Source: Opitutaceae bacterium EW11 (GTDB lineage Bacteria > Verrucomicrobiota > Verrucomicrobiia > Opitutales > Opitutaceae). From it: a DNA stretch of 64,000 nt. Location: NCBI GenBank assembly GCA_003054665.1, contig QAYY01000013.1, positions 248,001-312,000 of the forward strand, read 5' to 3'. Shown here piece after piece: positions 53,257 through 62,253 of the stretch; the first letter of the stretch is position 1, and every line of letters begins with the position of its first letter. The notes below the pieces were generated by a model. That model searched no databases. It saw only the letters and a program-made list of their open reading frames with translations, and was not told where the DNA came from. The position numbers were made by a program, and so were the translations under genes.

Positions 53257-54060
53257 TCAGCTGGCAGGCGGAGCAGGAGGCGCTTCCTGGGACTGGCTCT
53301 GCGGTTGCGGCTCCCGACCTTCCTGCGAAATGCCCTGCGGGTCGAAAATATATCCGACGCTGTGCACCGTCCGGAACGTATCCAGACTGAGTCCATTGGA
53401 GCGGAAGAGATCGCGCACCTTGACGATGTATTGGTCGAGCGAACGGCTCTTCACGTCGGCATGGATGCCCCAGACGGAGTGGATGAGGGCCTTGCGGGTG
53501 ATGACCACGCCTTGGTGCTCATTGAGGTAGGCGAGAATGCCGAGCTCCTTGCGGCCGATCTTCGTGATCGTGCCGTTGGGAAATTCGATTTCGAGCCGCT
53601 CCGGGTTGACCTTGGCGCCGCAGAAATCGAACGGCTGGTCACTCACCCGGGCGTTCTTGGTGACATTAAAATCGGCGACCGATTCGGCCCGGCGTAGGAC
53701 CGCGCGGATACGGGCGACAAGTTCCGGGTAGCTGAACGGTTTGGTGATGTAGTCGTCACCGCCCATCTCCAATCCCTTCACCTTCGCGGTCTCAAGCGAG
53801 TTGCCCGTCACGAAAATTGTCGGCACGGAGATGTCGCTCTTGCGCAACTCGTCGAGGAGTTGGAAGCCCGATTGATCCGGCAGGTTCACGTCCAGCAGGA
53901 GGAGATTGGCGAAGTTGCGTTTCAGGAAACGCAGCGCGTGTGCGCACCGGTTGTAGACTTGGGTCTGCATCCCGGCCTCTTCGAGGTGAATGGCGATAAG
54001 TTTCGCCAGCTCCTCCTCGTCTTCGACCACCAGAATCAAGGGTTTAGGGGCTGAGCGCAT
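53257..54060 (-). CDS. OmpR/PhoB-family response regulator
   Basis: A 267-residue regulator. The N-terminal receiver has acidic pair EDEE, phospho-Asp in LLLLDVNLPDQSG and Lys in DDYITKPFSYPEL. The C-terminal winged helix contains KIGRKELGILAYLNEHQGVV, SRSLDQYIVKVRDLF and TVHSVGYIF. A Gln/Pro/Ser-rich tail of about 25 residues is unusual. No kinase gene is adjacent. A sigma-70-like promoter (TTGACA, 16 bases, TAAAAA) lies just upstream. Confidence 0.92.
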   Translation of the reverse strand: MRSAPKPLILVVEDEEELAKLIAIHLEEAGMQTQVYNRCAHALRFLKRNFANLLLLDVNLPDQSGFQLLDELRKSDISVPTIFVTGNSLETAKVKGLEMGGDDYITKPFSYPELVARIRAVLRRAESVADFNVTKNARVSDQPFDFCGAKVNPERLEIEFPNGTITKIGRKELGILAYLNEHQGVVITRKALIHSVWGIHADVKSRSLDQYIVKVRDLFRSNGLSLDTFRTVHSVGYIFDPQGISQEGREPQPQSQSQEAPPAPPAS

Positions 54061-54077
54061 GGTGATAACGGAGTGGT

Positions 54078-54105
54078 TTTTTACAAATCACTTTACGATT
54101 GTCAA
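54078..54105 (-). promoter_or_regulatory. Sigma-70-like promoter of the PhoB-type regulator gene
   Basis: On the minus strand TTGACA (54100-54105) is followed after 16 bases by TAAAAA (54078-54083), a perfect -35 box with a 4/6 -10 box, ending 17 bases before the ATG. Confidence 0.5.
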
Positions 54106-54214
54106 AAGAAACCGCGCCCGGATCCCAGGGCGGTCCTAATAGCGTGAACACTTCGGCACGGCATCACGGAAATTAATCTTGAAGGTAGCAACAGCGGTGT
54201 GTGCCTTCGACGCC

Positions 54215-55099
54215 GTGGCTGATCCAACTCCGCTTCTCATGCTCGGATTGCCGAAGGGCAGTCTCGAGGAATCTACGAAAAACCTGTTCGCCAAAGCAGG
54301 CTGGAAGATCACGACAAGTTCCCGGTCGTATAAACCCGCGATTGACGATCCCGAACTCGATGGCCGCTTCGTCCGCGCCCAGGAAGTGAGCCGGTATGTG
54401 GAGCATGGATTCTTCGACTGTGGGCTGACCGGCTTCGACTGGATTCAGGAGAATAACTCTGACGTCGTCGAAGTCTGCGACCTGATCTACAGCCGCGCCT
54501 CCGTGCAGAAATCGCGCTGGGTGCTGTGCGTACCCGAAGCCTCCTCCATCAAGTCGGCGCAGGATCTCGAGGGCAAGCGCGTGGCCACCGAGCTGGTGAA
54601 CACGGTCAAACGCTATTTTGCCGAGAAGAAGGTCAACGCTCTGGTCGAGTTCTCGTGGGGAGCCACTGAGGTGAAGGTGCCGGATCTGGTCGACGCGATC
54701 GTGGACATCACCGAGACGGGCAGCTCGCTCCGGGCGAATAAGCTCCGGATCGTGGATACGCTGCTCTACACGAACACCAAACTCATCGCCAACAAGGCGA
54801 GCTGGGCGAATCCGGCCAAGCGGAAGAAAATCGAAACCATCGCCCTGCTTCTCACCGGCGCCCTCGAGGCCGAGACGAAGGTTGGACTCAAGATGAACGC
54901 GCCGAAGGCTTCCCTCGACGCGATCATCAAGGCCGTGCCTTCACTGCGGAATCCCACGATTTCGCCCCTCAGCTCCACCGAATGGGTCGCCCTCGAGACG
55001 ATCATCGACGAGAGCGTGGTTCGCGAAATCATCCCCGCGCTGAAGCGCCTCGGTGCCGAAGGCATCGTCGAGTACCCGCTCAACAAAGTGGTGTATTGA
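54215..55099 (+). CDS. hisG: ATP phosphoribosyltransferase (histidine biosynthesis, first step)
   Basis: About 294 residues. It shows the family start [28 protein letters not shown], the PRPP-binding strand [19 protein letters not shown] and a C-terminal regulatory ACT-like domain, so it is the long form that is feedback-inhibited by histidine. It condenses ATP with PRPP. The start is uncertain: GTG at 54215 is used here, ATG at 54239 and TTG at 54179 are alternatives. No other his gene is present, so the pathway is scattered. A GC hairpin follows the stop. Confidence 0.93.
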   Translation: MADPTPLLMLGLPKGSLEESTKNLFAKAGWKITTSSRSYKPAIDDPELDGRFVRAQEVSRYVEHGFFDCGLTGFDWIQENNSDVVEVCDLIYSRASVQKSRWVLCVPEASSIKSAQDLEGKRVATELVNTVKRYFAEKKVNALVEFSWGATEVKVPDLVDAIVDITETGSSLRANKLRIVDTLLYTNTKLIANKASWANPAKRKKIETIALLLTGALEAETKVGLKMNAPKASLDAIIKAVPSLRNPTISPLSSTEWVALETIIDESVVREIIPALKRLGAEGIVEYPLNKVVY

Positions 55100-55100
55100 G

Positions 55101-55121
55101 CCGCGCGCCACTAGCGCGCGG
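55101..55121 (+). terminator. GC-rich hairpin after hisG
   Basis: CCGCGCGC and GCGCGCGG (8 bp) around a 5-base loop lie immediately after the hisG stop. There is no T run, so it may stabilise the transcript end rather than terminate by itself. A GTTGGTA-GTTGGAA array (55130-55143) and a copy of the AGTGCGGCGG repeat family follow. Confidence 0.45.
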
Positions 55122-55129
55122 AGAGCAAA

Positions 55130-55150
55130 GTTGGTAGTTGGAATTTGGGT
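55130..55150 (+). repeat. GTTGGTA/GTTGGAA heptamer array
   Basis: GTTGGTA and GTTGGAA followed by TTTGGGT, in the 180-base hisG-aguB gap. It directly adjoins a copy of the CGCCTCCGATTC...GGCGGCGGCACG repeat, so two repeat families sit side by side here. An imperfect hairpin follows at 55207-55235. Confidence 0.6.
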
Positions 55151-55279
55151 GTCGCGCCTCCGATTCAGGGGGGCGGCGGCACGACCCTGCGTGATCGACT
55201 TGGCCTCCGAAGCCCGCGCCCTGCGCGGTCTTCGGCTAAATTCGATTGCGGTGCCGCGCGGCACCCGCACTTTGCGAGC

Positions 55280-56161
55280 ATGAAAGTCACGCTAGGTCTT
55301 CTGCAGCACGCTTGTAGCCCCGATCCGAAGGAGAATCTCGAAAAAACACTGTCGCTGGCGGAGCGCGCCGCCAAGCAGGGCGCGCAGATCATCTGCACGC
55401 AGGAGCTCTTCCGTTCGCAGTACTTTTGTCAGAGCGAAGACCACGAGAATTTTAAGCTCGCCGAACCGATCCCCGGATCGAGCACGTCGGCCTTTCAGAA
55501 GCTCGCCAAAGATCACGATGTGGTCGTGATCGCGTCTCTGTTCGAGAAGCGCGCGTCGGGACTGTACCATAACACTGCGGCGATCATCGATGCCGGTGGG
55601 GCGCTTCTCGGCATGTACCGGAAAATGCATATTCCAGACGATCCGCTCTTCTACGAGAAATTCTATTTTACGCCCGGCGATACCGGCTTCCGCGCCTGGG
55701 ACACGAAATATGGCCGGATCGGCGTTCTCGTGTGCTGGGACCAATGGTACCCCGAGGGCGCGCGACTCACGGCACTGCAGGGCGCCGAGATTCTTTTTTA
55801 TCCGACTGCGATCGGGTGGCACCCGAAGGAAAAGTCCGAGTACGGTGTCAACCAGCACGGCGCCTGGGAAACGATCCAGCGCGGACATGCCGTCGCGAAC
55901 GGCTGCTATGTTGCGGCGATCAACCGCATCGGGTTGGAACGGCCGGTGGGCGGCGACGGCATCGAGTTCTGGGGCCAGAGTTTCGTCGCCGGAACGAGCG
56001 GTCAGATCCTGGCGAAAGCGTCCGTGGACAAGGAAGAGGTGCTGCTCACGACGATTGACCTGGGCAAGGTCGACGTGACCCGCACGCACTGGCCCTTCCT
56101 GCGGGACCGTCGAATCGACGCCTACGGCGACCTGACGAAGCGTTTCATCGACCGTTCGTAA
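55280..56161 (+). CDS. aguB: N-carbamoylputrescine amidase
   Basis: A 293-residue nitrilase-superfamily amidohydrolase. The catalytic triad is Glu in ICTQELF, Lys in YRKMHIPDDPLFYEKFYF and Cys in VLVCWDQWYPEGAR. It hydrolyses N-carbamoylputrescine to putrescine, CO2 and ammonia. The ATG at 55280 begins the conserved KVTLGLLQHAC strand. It is 4 bases upstream of the agmatine deiminase gene, which supplies its substrate. Confidence 0.95.
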   Translation: MKVTLGLLQHACSPDPKENLEKTLSLAERAAKQGAQIICTQELFRSQYFCQSEDHENFKLAEPIPGSSTSAFQKLAKDHDVVVIASLFEKRASGLYHNTAAIIDAGGALLGMYRKMHIPDDPLFYEKFYFTPGDTGFRAWDTKYGRIGVLVCWDQWYPEGARLTALQGAEILFYPTAIGWHPKEKSEYGVNQHGAWETIQRGHAVANGCYVAAINRIGLERPVGGDGIEFWGQSFVAGTSGQILAKASVDKEEVLLTTIDLGKVDVTRTHWPFLRDRRIDAYGDLTKRFIDRS

Positions 56162-56165
56162 TCGA

Positions 56166-57242
56166 ATGCCCACTACGCATCTCTCGTCCCCATCCAAGGC
56201 AGGGCAGGGCGCCACCCCCGCGGCGCTCGGTTTCCGGATGCCGGCCGAATGGGAACCGCAAACCGCAGTCTGGCTGTCCTGGCCGCACAAGCTAAAGAGC
56301 TGGCCCGGCCATTTTCGGCCGATCCCGCCGAAGTTCGCCGAGATCACGGCGACCATCAGCCGCTTCGAGGAGGTGCGGATCAATATCGCCAAGACCCTCC
56401 AGGCTCGGGCCCGGCGGTTGATCGAAAAGGCCGGGGCCGATCTGTCCAAGGTGACTTTCTTCGACCACCCGACGGACGACGCGTGGTGCCGCGATCACGG
56501 CCCGATCTTCGTCAAGAACGACAAGACCGGAGAAGTCGCGCTGACGGACTGGGAGTACAACGCGTGGGGCGGCAAATATCCTCCGTTTGAGAAGGATAAC
56601 GCCATCCCGCCGCGGATCGAAAAGGCGCTCGGATTGCGGCGCTTCGAAAAAGCCATGGTCCTCGAAGGCGGCTCGATCGACGTCAACGGCGCCGGACTGC
56701 TCCTGACGACCGAAGCCTGCCTCCTCAACAAGAACAGGAACCCGCAGCTCACGAAGGAGCAGATCGAGCAGAACCTCCGCGATTTTCTCGGCGTTCATAC
56801 CATCCTCTGGCTGGGAGACGGTATCGTCGGCGACGATACGGACGGCCATATCGACGACCTCAGCCGCTTTTTCTCCACAGACGGGATCCTCACGGTCGTG
56901 GAGCGAAACCGACGCGACAAAAACCACGGCATTCTCGAGGAGAACCTGGAACGCCTGCGCGGGCTTCGGACTCCCGCTGGGAAGAAATTCAAGATCGTGG
57001 AACTGCCGATGCCGGCCCCGCGGTACTGCGAAGGCCAACGGTTGCCCGCGAGCTATGCGAATTTTCTCGTGATCAACGGCGCGGTGCTGATGCCCGCCTT
57101 CCGGCAGCCCAAGCGAGACGCCGAAGCGGCCGAAGTCCTGCAAAGCTGTTTTCCCGGCCGAGAGATCATTCCGGTCGATTGCCTCGAGTTGGTTTGGGGC
57201 CTCGGCACGCTGCACTGCATCTCGCAGCAGCAGCCTGCCTGA
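56166..57242 (+). CDS. aguA: Agmatine deiminase
   Basis: A 358-residue guanidino-group-modifying enzyme. It begins with the family stretch MPAEWEPQTAVWLSWPH and contains DDAWCRDHGPIFV, LEGGSIDVNG, GDDTDGHIDDLSRF and the catalytic Cys351 in LHCISQQ. It converts agmatine to N-carbamoylputrescine and ammonia. Together with aguB it makes putrescine from agmatine. The C-terminus ends a few residues after the catalytic cysteine, as usual. Confidence 0.96.
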   Translation: MPTTHLSSPSKAGQGATPAALGFRMPAEWEPQTAVWLSWPHKLKSWPGHFRPIPPKFAEITATISRFEEVRINIAKTLQARARRLIEKAGADLSKVTFFDHPTDDAWCRDHGPIFVKNDKTGEVALTDWEYNAWGGKYPPFEKDNAIPPRIEKALGLRRFEKAMVLEGGSIDVNGAGLLLTTEACLLNKNRNPQLTKEQIEQNLRDFLGVHTILWLGDGIVGDDTDGHIDDLSRFFSTDGILTVVERNRRDKNHGILEENLERLRGLRTPAGKKFKIVELPMPAPRYCEGQRLPASYANFLVINGAVLMPAFRQPKRDAEAAEVLQSCFPGREIIPVDCLELVWGLGTLHCISQQQPA

Positions 57243-57251
57243 GCAAAGGCC

Positions 57252-57430
57252 GAAAGACTGAAAGGCTGAACGTGAATACGGTTCAGCCTCGGTTCCGCGG
57301 CGCGCTTGGATTGCGTGCGTGAGAGCTCTACAACTACACCGCCGACCCGGGCTGGGAATCTCGTCCGCTGGCTCCAGCATGAAGCACATCCTCTGACGTT
57401 TCAGCCCTTCTGCCTTTCAGTCCCTCAGCC
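57252..57430. repeat. Mini-element bounded by facing CTGAAAGG-type arrays
   Basis: The left array GAAAGACTGAAAGGCTGAACG (two units; 57252-57270 in its core) faces the right array TTTCAGCCCTTCTGCCTTTCAG plus TCCCTCAGCC (57399-57430), which is its reverse complement in degenerate form. The core is about 130 bp. It has the same plan as the GTTGG elements but a different unit. It fills most of the 266-base gap before the lipoprotein gene. Confidence 0.55.
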
Positions 57431-57508
57431 CTGTGCCTCTCTTTCCGCTCTTGTCATCCGGAAGCCGGAGGCGGAAGCTTTTCTCGCGGTTCGCCGCACA
57501 CCTACACC

Positions 57509-57973
57509 ATGCGCCCATTGTTCCTCGCGTTCGCGTTGGGAGTCGTCGTTTTGAGCGGATGTTCGTCCTCGGACTCGCTTCCGCTTCCTGGACCGGTTCG
57601 GGAGAGGTTTGCCCCTACCTATCGCACCCGGGTCGTTCAAGGTGACAAACGCCAGACTTACGAGGCGGCAAAAGCCGCGCTCAAGGAGATCGGATTCCGC
57701 TACGTCAACGGCGGCCCCGCCCAGGGAAAACTCTCTGGGTTGAACAACGTTCAACTGTCGAGCGACGGCCGCGGCTCACGTCAGCTTTCGATCGATGTGA
57801 AACTGACGCCGGTGCCGGACGGCATCGAGGTGGCGGTCTTGTTTTCGGACGTGATCGAAGACGATTTTGGCAACCGTCCCGGAATGGGGACCACCACGCC
57901 GGTCCACGAGAGCGCTCTGTATGAGGCCTATTTCCGCAACATCGAACAAGCGCTTGCCAAGAAGGCAAAGTAG
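57509..57973 (+). CDS. Small lipoprotein of unknown function
   Basis: A 154-residue protein with a signal peptide ending in lipobox LSGC (Cys18), then one alpha/beta domain (YEAAKAALKEIGFRYVNGGP, RQLSIDVKLTPVPDGIEVAV). The layout resembles small envelope proteins whose domain binds partners, but I recognise no named family. It is 39 bases upstream of the PxpB-PxpC fusion gene on the same strand. Confidence 0.8.
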   Translation: MRPLFLAFALGVVVLSGCSSSDSLPLPGPVRERFAPTYRTRVVQGDKRQTYEAAKAALKEIGFRYVNGGPAQGKLSGLNNVQLSSDGRGSRQLSIDVKLTPVPDGIEVAVLFSDVIEDDFGNRPGMGTTTPVHESALYEAYFRNIEQALAKKAK

Positions 57974-58012
57974 TGCGCCCGAGGGCGTGATGGTGTAGTC
58001 ACTACGCCCGCC

Positions 58013-59326
58013 ATGAGACTGTCGCCGCTGGGGGATTCCGCCGTCCTGATCGAGTCTCAACTCCCGCTCGGAGTGGCGTCCGACTGGGTGCGGCAATGGA
58101 TCAGGGCTCTGGAATCGGACTTGGTGCCCGGAGTCTCGGGCATCGTCGGGGGGGCGAAGTCCGTGGCAGTGTTTTACCAGCCGGCCGACGTATCGCGGTC
58201 CACGGAAGAACGCCCGTTCCAGTCGATCTGCCGATGGATCGAGAGCCGCGCCTCCGTGCTGCAGTCTGCGTCGGCAGCCGCGCCCCGTGAGTTTTTTCAT
58301 CCGGAGGATTTTGCGGGCCTGGCTCCGCTATCCGACGAGGGCGCCCCAGCGGAAGTCGGTGCGTCCGCCTCGGAATCGGCGCCGACCATGGTCGTGAAAA
58401 ATGGAGGTTCGCTCACCACGGTTCAGGATTTGGGCCGGGGGCGTTTTCGGAATCGCGGCGTGCCGGTGGGCGGGGCGCTTGATCGCCTGGCGCTTCGGGT
58501 GGCGAATCTGCTGGCGGGGAATCCGGAGAGCGCGGCGGGTCTCGAGATTTCAGGCTGGGGGCCTTCTCTCGTTTTTTCCGCGCCCACCTGGGTGGCGATC
58601 TGCGGTGCACCCGTGAAAGGGCTTCCGGGCTGGCAGCCTTGGCTCGTGCAACCCGGCGAAATGCTCACGCTCTCCGAGGTGGAGGGCGGTGCGCGCTCGT
58701 ATTTGGCCGTGGCGGGTGGCGTGGTGGTACCGTCTTTGCTCGGGAGCGGAAGCACGCACTTGCCCGGGGGCGTCGGCGGCCACGAGGGCAGGGCGCTCCG
58801 CGAAGGCGATTGTCTCCGTATTGGTCCGAGCACGACGAATTACTCCGAGACCGGGCACTGGAGCATGGCGAAGGACATTCTTCCTCGATACGAAGCCGCC
58901 GCGACCGTTCGGGTATTGCCGGGACCGCAGGCGGGGCTTCTCACGCCCGAGGGACGAAAGGCGTTCGAAGCGGAGTCCTTTGTCGTTTTGCCGGAATCCG
59001 ATCGCGGCGCAGTGCGGCTGAACGGCGTGGCTTTGGAGGCGAGCCAGGGCGCCGACATTCCCCTGGAGCCGATGACGGAGGGGGCCGTTTACCTGCGTTC
59101 CGATGGGCTTCCCGCGGTGGCGATGGCGGACAGTCCCGTGATCGGAGTACGCCCAAAGCTCGGGTACGTGATCACCGTCGATCTTCCGATCCTCGCTCAG
59201 CTGAAGCCGGGAGATTCGGTGCGGTTTACTCCCTGCGAAGAAGCGGACGCTGAGGCTCTGCTGCTCGCGCGGGAGCATGCACTGGCGAAGTTGAAGGAAG
59301 GCCTTGCCGGCAAACGTTCCGCGTAG
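58013..59326 (+). CDS. PxpB(N-domain)-PxpC fusion, 5-oxoprolinase/biotin-dependent carboxyltransferase-like
   Basis: A 437-residue fusion. Residues 1 to about 85 (MRLSPLGDSAVLIE, PGVSGIVGGAKSVAVFYQP) match the first domain of PxpB/KipI only. The second, conserved PxpB domain is missing and replaced by a short linker. Residues from about 127 onward form a full PxpC/KipA unit: VVKNGGSLTTVQDLGRGRF, GVPVGGALDRLALRVANLL, GWGPSLVF. In PxpABC these subunits cleave 5-oxoproline with ATP. Loss of half of PxpB and absence of pxpA nearby make that activity doubtful here. Confidence 0.8.
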   Translation: MRLSPLGDSAVLIESQLPLGVASDWVRQWIRALESDLVPGVSGIVGGAKSVAVFYQPADVSRSTEERPFQSICRWIESRASVLQSASAAAPREFFHPEDFAGLAPLSDEGAPAEVGASASESAPTMVVKNGGSLTTVQDLGRGRFRNRGVPVGGALDRLALRVANLLAGNPESAAGLEISGWGPSLVFSAPTWVAICGAPVKGLPGWQPWLVQPGEMLTLSEVEGGARSYLAVAGGVVVPSLLGSGSTHLPGGVGGHEGRALREGDCLRIGPSTTNYSETGHWSMAKDILPRYEAAATVRVLPGPQAGLLTPEGRKAFEAESFVVLPESDRGAVRLNGVALEASQGADIPLEPMTEGAVYLRSDGLPAVAMADSPVIGVRPKLGYVITVDLPILAQLKPGDSVRFTPCEEADAEALLLAREHALAKLKEGLAGKRSA

Positions 59327-59397
59327 GCGAGGAAGGGTCGAGCCTTGGCGCCGCGCGCCTCACAACTCGCTCGCCGACCGGGACGAACCGCTTTCGC

Positions 59398-59422
59398 AAA
59401 AAAGGCGTGCCCGACGCATGCC
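59398..59422 (-). terminator. Terminator after the PEP-CTERM protein gene
   Basis: Arms GGCGTGC and GCATGCC (7 pairs including one G-U) with a 5-base loop. On the minus strand they are followed by six T residues, about 32 bases past the stop of the gene at 59454. Confidence 0.78.
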
Positions 59423-59453
59423 TTGAGGTGGAGCAGCGGAAGGCGAGCTACGA

Positions 59454-61289
59454 TCAGTTCGTCCGGCGAACGTTCCGGCGCCGCCAGAAGACAAAGCCGC
59501 CAATCAAGCCCATCAGAATCAGTCCGTAGGTGGAGGGCTCCGGCACGGGGGTAATCTGCGTGTCGTACGATTGCCAGTGGGTCGAATTGCCCGAGAAACC
59601 GCTGAAGACGATTTGGTTCAGCGGAGCCGTGCCTTGCGAGCCGCCCGGATTCACCGTCGAGTAGAAGAAATCGACGGTGTTCACCCAGTTGTTGATGGTC
59701 AGGGTGACGCCGCTATCGATCAGGAAGTTCGTCGTGAGCAGCGTCGAGCCGGTCAGATTTCCGAAATCGAGGATCGAGTCGCTCGTGATGTGGAGCGTGT
59801 TGGTGGTGAGGTCGAATCCGTTGAGCGCGAGCGTGCCGCCGCCGAGCAGAAATTCGCCGCCGAAATTGATGTTGCTGCCGAGCGTGAGGGTGCCGGAGCC
59901 GATCTTCTCGAAGGTGCCGGTGCCCAGCAGCGAGCCGGAGAAGAACGTCGACGACGAGTCGCCTGCGATCAACGAGCCTGTGCCGATCGATATCGTGCCG
60001 CCGCCGGCGATCGAGGCGACTTGTTCGCTGAAGCCGTTGAGATCGAAGGTGGCTCCGGATTGGACGACGAGCGCGCTGGCGTTGGGAATTACGCCGTTGG
60101 CGCCGAGCTGCAGCGTGCCTTCCGTCACCACGGTGCGCCCGACGTAGGCGTTGGTGGTGCTTTCGCCCGAGAGAACCAGCGTGCCGCCGCCCAGCTTCTG
60201 AAGCCCGTTCTGGTCCGCACTCGTCGTGCTGTTCTGAATACCGACCTTGACGGTGGCGGTGGAGCCGGAGGCGACGAGAAAGTCGGGCGTGGAGTCGGTG
60301 AACTTGATTTTCGCGCCGGAGGCGAGGCCCTGGAAGGTCGGATTGCCTTCCTGGACCACAACAGCATTCACGCCAACCGTGCCGTCGATCTTGACCGTGT
60401 AGTTGCCAGTTGCATCGGAACCCGCGCTGAACGCCGCGACTGCGGTGGAATCATTCCAGCTGCTGGTCGACGTCGTGCCGGAGGAGGAGGACGTCCAGCC
60501 TCCGGCGGTGGCGGATGCGGACCAGATGCCGTTCGGCGTGGCACCCGCGCCGGGAGTGGTGTTGTTACGGTCCCAGTACTTCACCGTCGGGACGACGATC
60601 TGAATGCCGTTTACCGGTGCGCGGTAGGTACCGTCGATGGTGTAGGCGCCGGTGGCGTTGAGCGTGAACGAGTCGCCCGTGACGCTCGAAAAAAGCATGT
60701 AGTTGCCGGCAGCGGCAGAAGCGTAGGATCCAGGATCGGTGATGCCTGTGCTTTGGACGAACGAGCCGGTGAAGGTGGCGCTGTCCTGCAACCAGTAGGA
60801 CTGTGCGCCGAGAGTGAATTTGCCGACTCGGGTGTTCTCGTCGCCGTTGGTGTAAACGTAGACGTCGTAGATCGGGGAAGAGAGCGACGAGAGGCCGGAG
60901 ACCGTGACGTTGGTCGAGCCGCTGTTCACGTTGAAATCGAGATAACCGGTCATCAGGTTCTTGTTCCAATTCGCGCTGGGATTCGTGACGGCTCCGTCGG
61001 CCCAGGTGTTCAGCGAGCTGTAGGAAACACTGAGGCCGGTCAGGTTATTCGCCGAGTCGCGGAGTGTGGTGTCCGTGCCGACCGCGCCGGAAAGATCGTT
61101 CCAGTACCGCTGCGAAACGATGCCGGCATAGCGGTTCGAATTCAGCGAGGTGCCACTGGTCGAGGGGCTCCCGCCGACGAAGTTCAGTCCAATTGCCGTC
61201 TGGGCGCGAACCGCTGAGCAGGCGAGCAAGGCCGCCACAAAAAAACGGGCTGAGCGGTAGGTGGCTCGGGCTGGGAAGGACTGTTCCAT
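59454..61289 (-). CDS. Autotransporter-type beta-strand-repeat protein with PEP-CTERM sorting signal
   Basis: A 611-residue exported protein with an N-terminal signal peptide (cleavage near VRAQT). The Gly/Ser/Thr/Asn-rich body includes autotransporter-associated beta-strand repeats (LQKLGGGTLVLSGES, VVTEGTLQLGANGVIPNASALV, FEKIGSGTLTLG). The C-terminus is a PEP-CTERM signal: VPEPSTYGLILM, a hydrophobic stretch and RRRN. Such proteins are processed by an exosortase and often released with exopolysaccharide. No exosortase gene is in the window. The gene stands alone with its own terminator. Confidence 0.92.
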   Translation of the reverse strand: MEQSFPARATYRSARFFVAALLACSAVRAQTAIGLNFVGGSPSTSGTSLNSNRYAGIVSQRYWNDLSGAVGTDTTLRDSANNLTGLSVSYSSLNTWADGAVTNPSANWNKNLMTGYLDFNVNSGSTNVTVSGLSSLSSPIYDVYVYTNGDENTRVGKFTLGAQSYWLQDSATFTGSFVQSTGITDPGSYASAAAGNYMLFSSVTGDSFTLNATGAYTIDGTYRAPVNGIQIVVPTVKYWDRNNTTPGAGATPNGIWSASATAGGWTSSSSGTTSTSSWNDSTAVAAFSAGSDATGNYTVKIDGTVGVNAVVVQEGNPTFQGLASGAKIKFTDSTPDFLVASGSTATVKVGIQNSTTSADQNGLQKLGGGTLVLSGESTTNAYVGRTVVTEGTLQLGANGVIPNASALVVQSGATFDLNGFSEQVASIAGGGTISIGTGSLIAGDSSSTFFSGSLLGTGTFEKIGSGTLTLGSNINFGGEFLLGGGTLALNGFDLTTNTLHITSDSILDFGNLTGSTLLTTNFLIDSGVTLTINNWVNTVDFFYSTVNPGGSQGTAPLNQIVFSGFSGNSTHWQSYDTQITPVPEPSTYGLILMGLIGGFVFWRRRNVRRTN

Positions 61290-61362
61290 TGCCAGTCTGT
61301 GTATATTACCCTATTCAAAATGCAAGGAAATGGCGACATTACCGCCACCACAGCCTCGCAAG

Positions 61363-62229
61363 CTAGCTTTTCGCCGGAAGCTTCTCGAGAGCGCGACGAG
61401 GAAACAGAATCAAGGCTAAGCCAGCGATCAGCAGGAAGATAGAGTAAAAGGTCCCGCGGCTCAACCCCAGGATCGGGGATATTCCAAAGTCGGGTTCGCG
61501 GAAGACTTCGCCAACGGCGCGGACGAGGGCATATCCGACCAGAAACTCACCGCTGAGGCGTCCGGGTTTTTCACGTACGACGTCGGTCCCCCAGAAACGC
61601 CATTGGCAGTAGGCGAGCAGGAGTAGTCCTTCCAGACCAGCCTCATAGAGTTGGGAGGGGTGGCGGGGCGGGATCATTTCCAGGGGCGTGCCAGGAGGCA
61701 TGCTATCGGGGAAGATCATGGCCCAACGCACATTCGAGATCTTACCCCAGAGCTCGCCATTGATGAAATTCGCGATCCGGCCGAGAAACAGGCCGAGCGG
61801 CGTTGCCGAGACGATCAGGTCTCCGAGGTGGAGCAGCGGGACCTTACGGCGCTGCGCGTAGATTGCGAGGGCGATGGTGACGCCGAGGAATCCGCCGTGG
61901 CTTGCCATGCCGCCCTGCCAGATTGCGAAGAAACTCAGCGGGTCGTGGAGCAGCGAGTCCGGGTGATACAGGAGAAACGAACCGAGCCGTCCGCCGAGGA
62001 AGACGCCCAGCATGATGACAAACATCAGATCCATCACCTCGGGCGCGGGGACGAGCGACCGGCCTTTCTTGGCGTACCGCGCGAGAAGCCAGGCTGCGCC
62101 GAGAAAGCCGAGGACGTAAGCCAGACCGTAGTAGCGCACTCCCAGTTGCTCGGTGTGCGGCAGAAGCGGGACGAACCGTGGGAGATCGTGCACCCAGTGT
62201 CCGTTGATGATCAGGGCGAAGAACGACAT
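61363..62229 (-). CDS. lgt: Prolipoprotein diacylglyceryl transferase
   Basis: A 288-residue inner-membrane enzyme with about seven membrane segments and the Lgt signature GRIANFINGELWG, plus the HPSQLYEAGLEG motif and YGLAYVLGFLGAAW near the N-terminus. It attaches diacylglycerol to the lipobox cysteine of prolipoproteins such as those encoded at 15995 and 57509. It lies 24 bases after the CorC-like gene on the same strand, so they may be co-transcribed. Confidence 0.95.
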   Translation of the reverse strand: MSFFALIINGHWVHDLPRFVPLLPHTEQLGVRYYGLAYVLGFLGAAWLLARYAKKGRSLVPAPEVMDLMFVIMLGVFLGGRLGSFLLYHPDSLLHDPLSFFAIWQGGMASHGGFLGVTIALAIYAQRRKVPLLHLGDLIVSATPLGLFLGRIANFINGELWGKISNVRWAMIFPDSMPPGTPLEMIPPRHPSQLYEAGLEGLLLLAYCQWRFWGTDVVREKPGRLSGEFLVGYALVRAVGEVFREPDFGISPILGLSRGTFYSIFLLIAGLALILFPRRALEKLPAKS

Positions 62230-62253
62230 GGTTTCCGTGTAGTGAGAAAGAAA

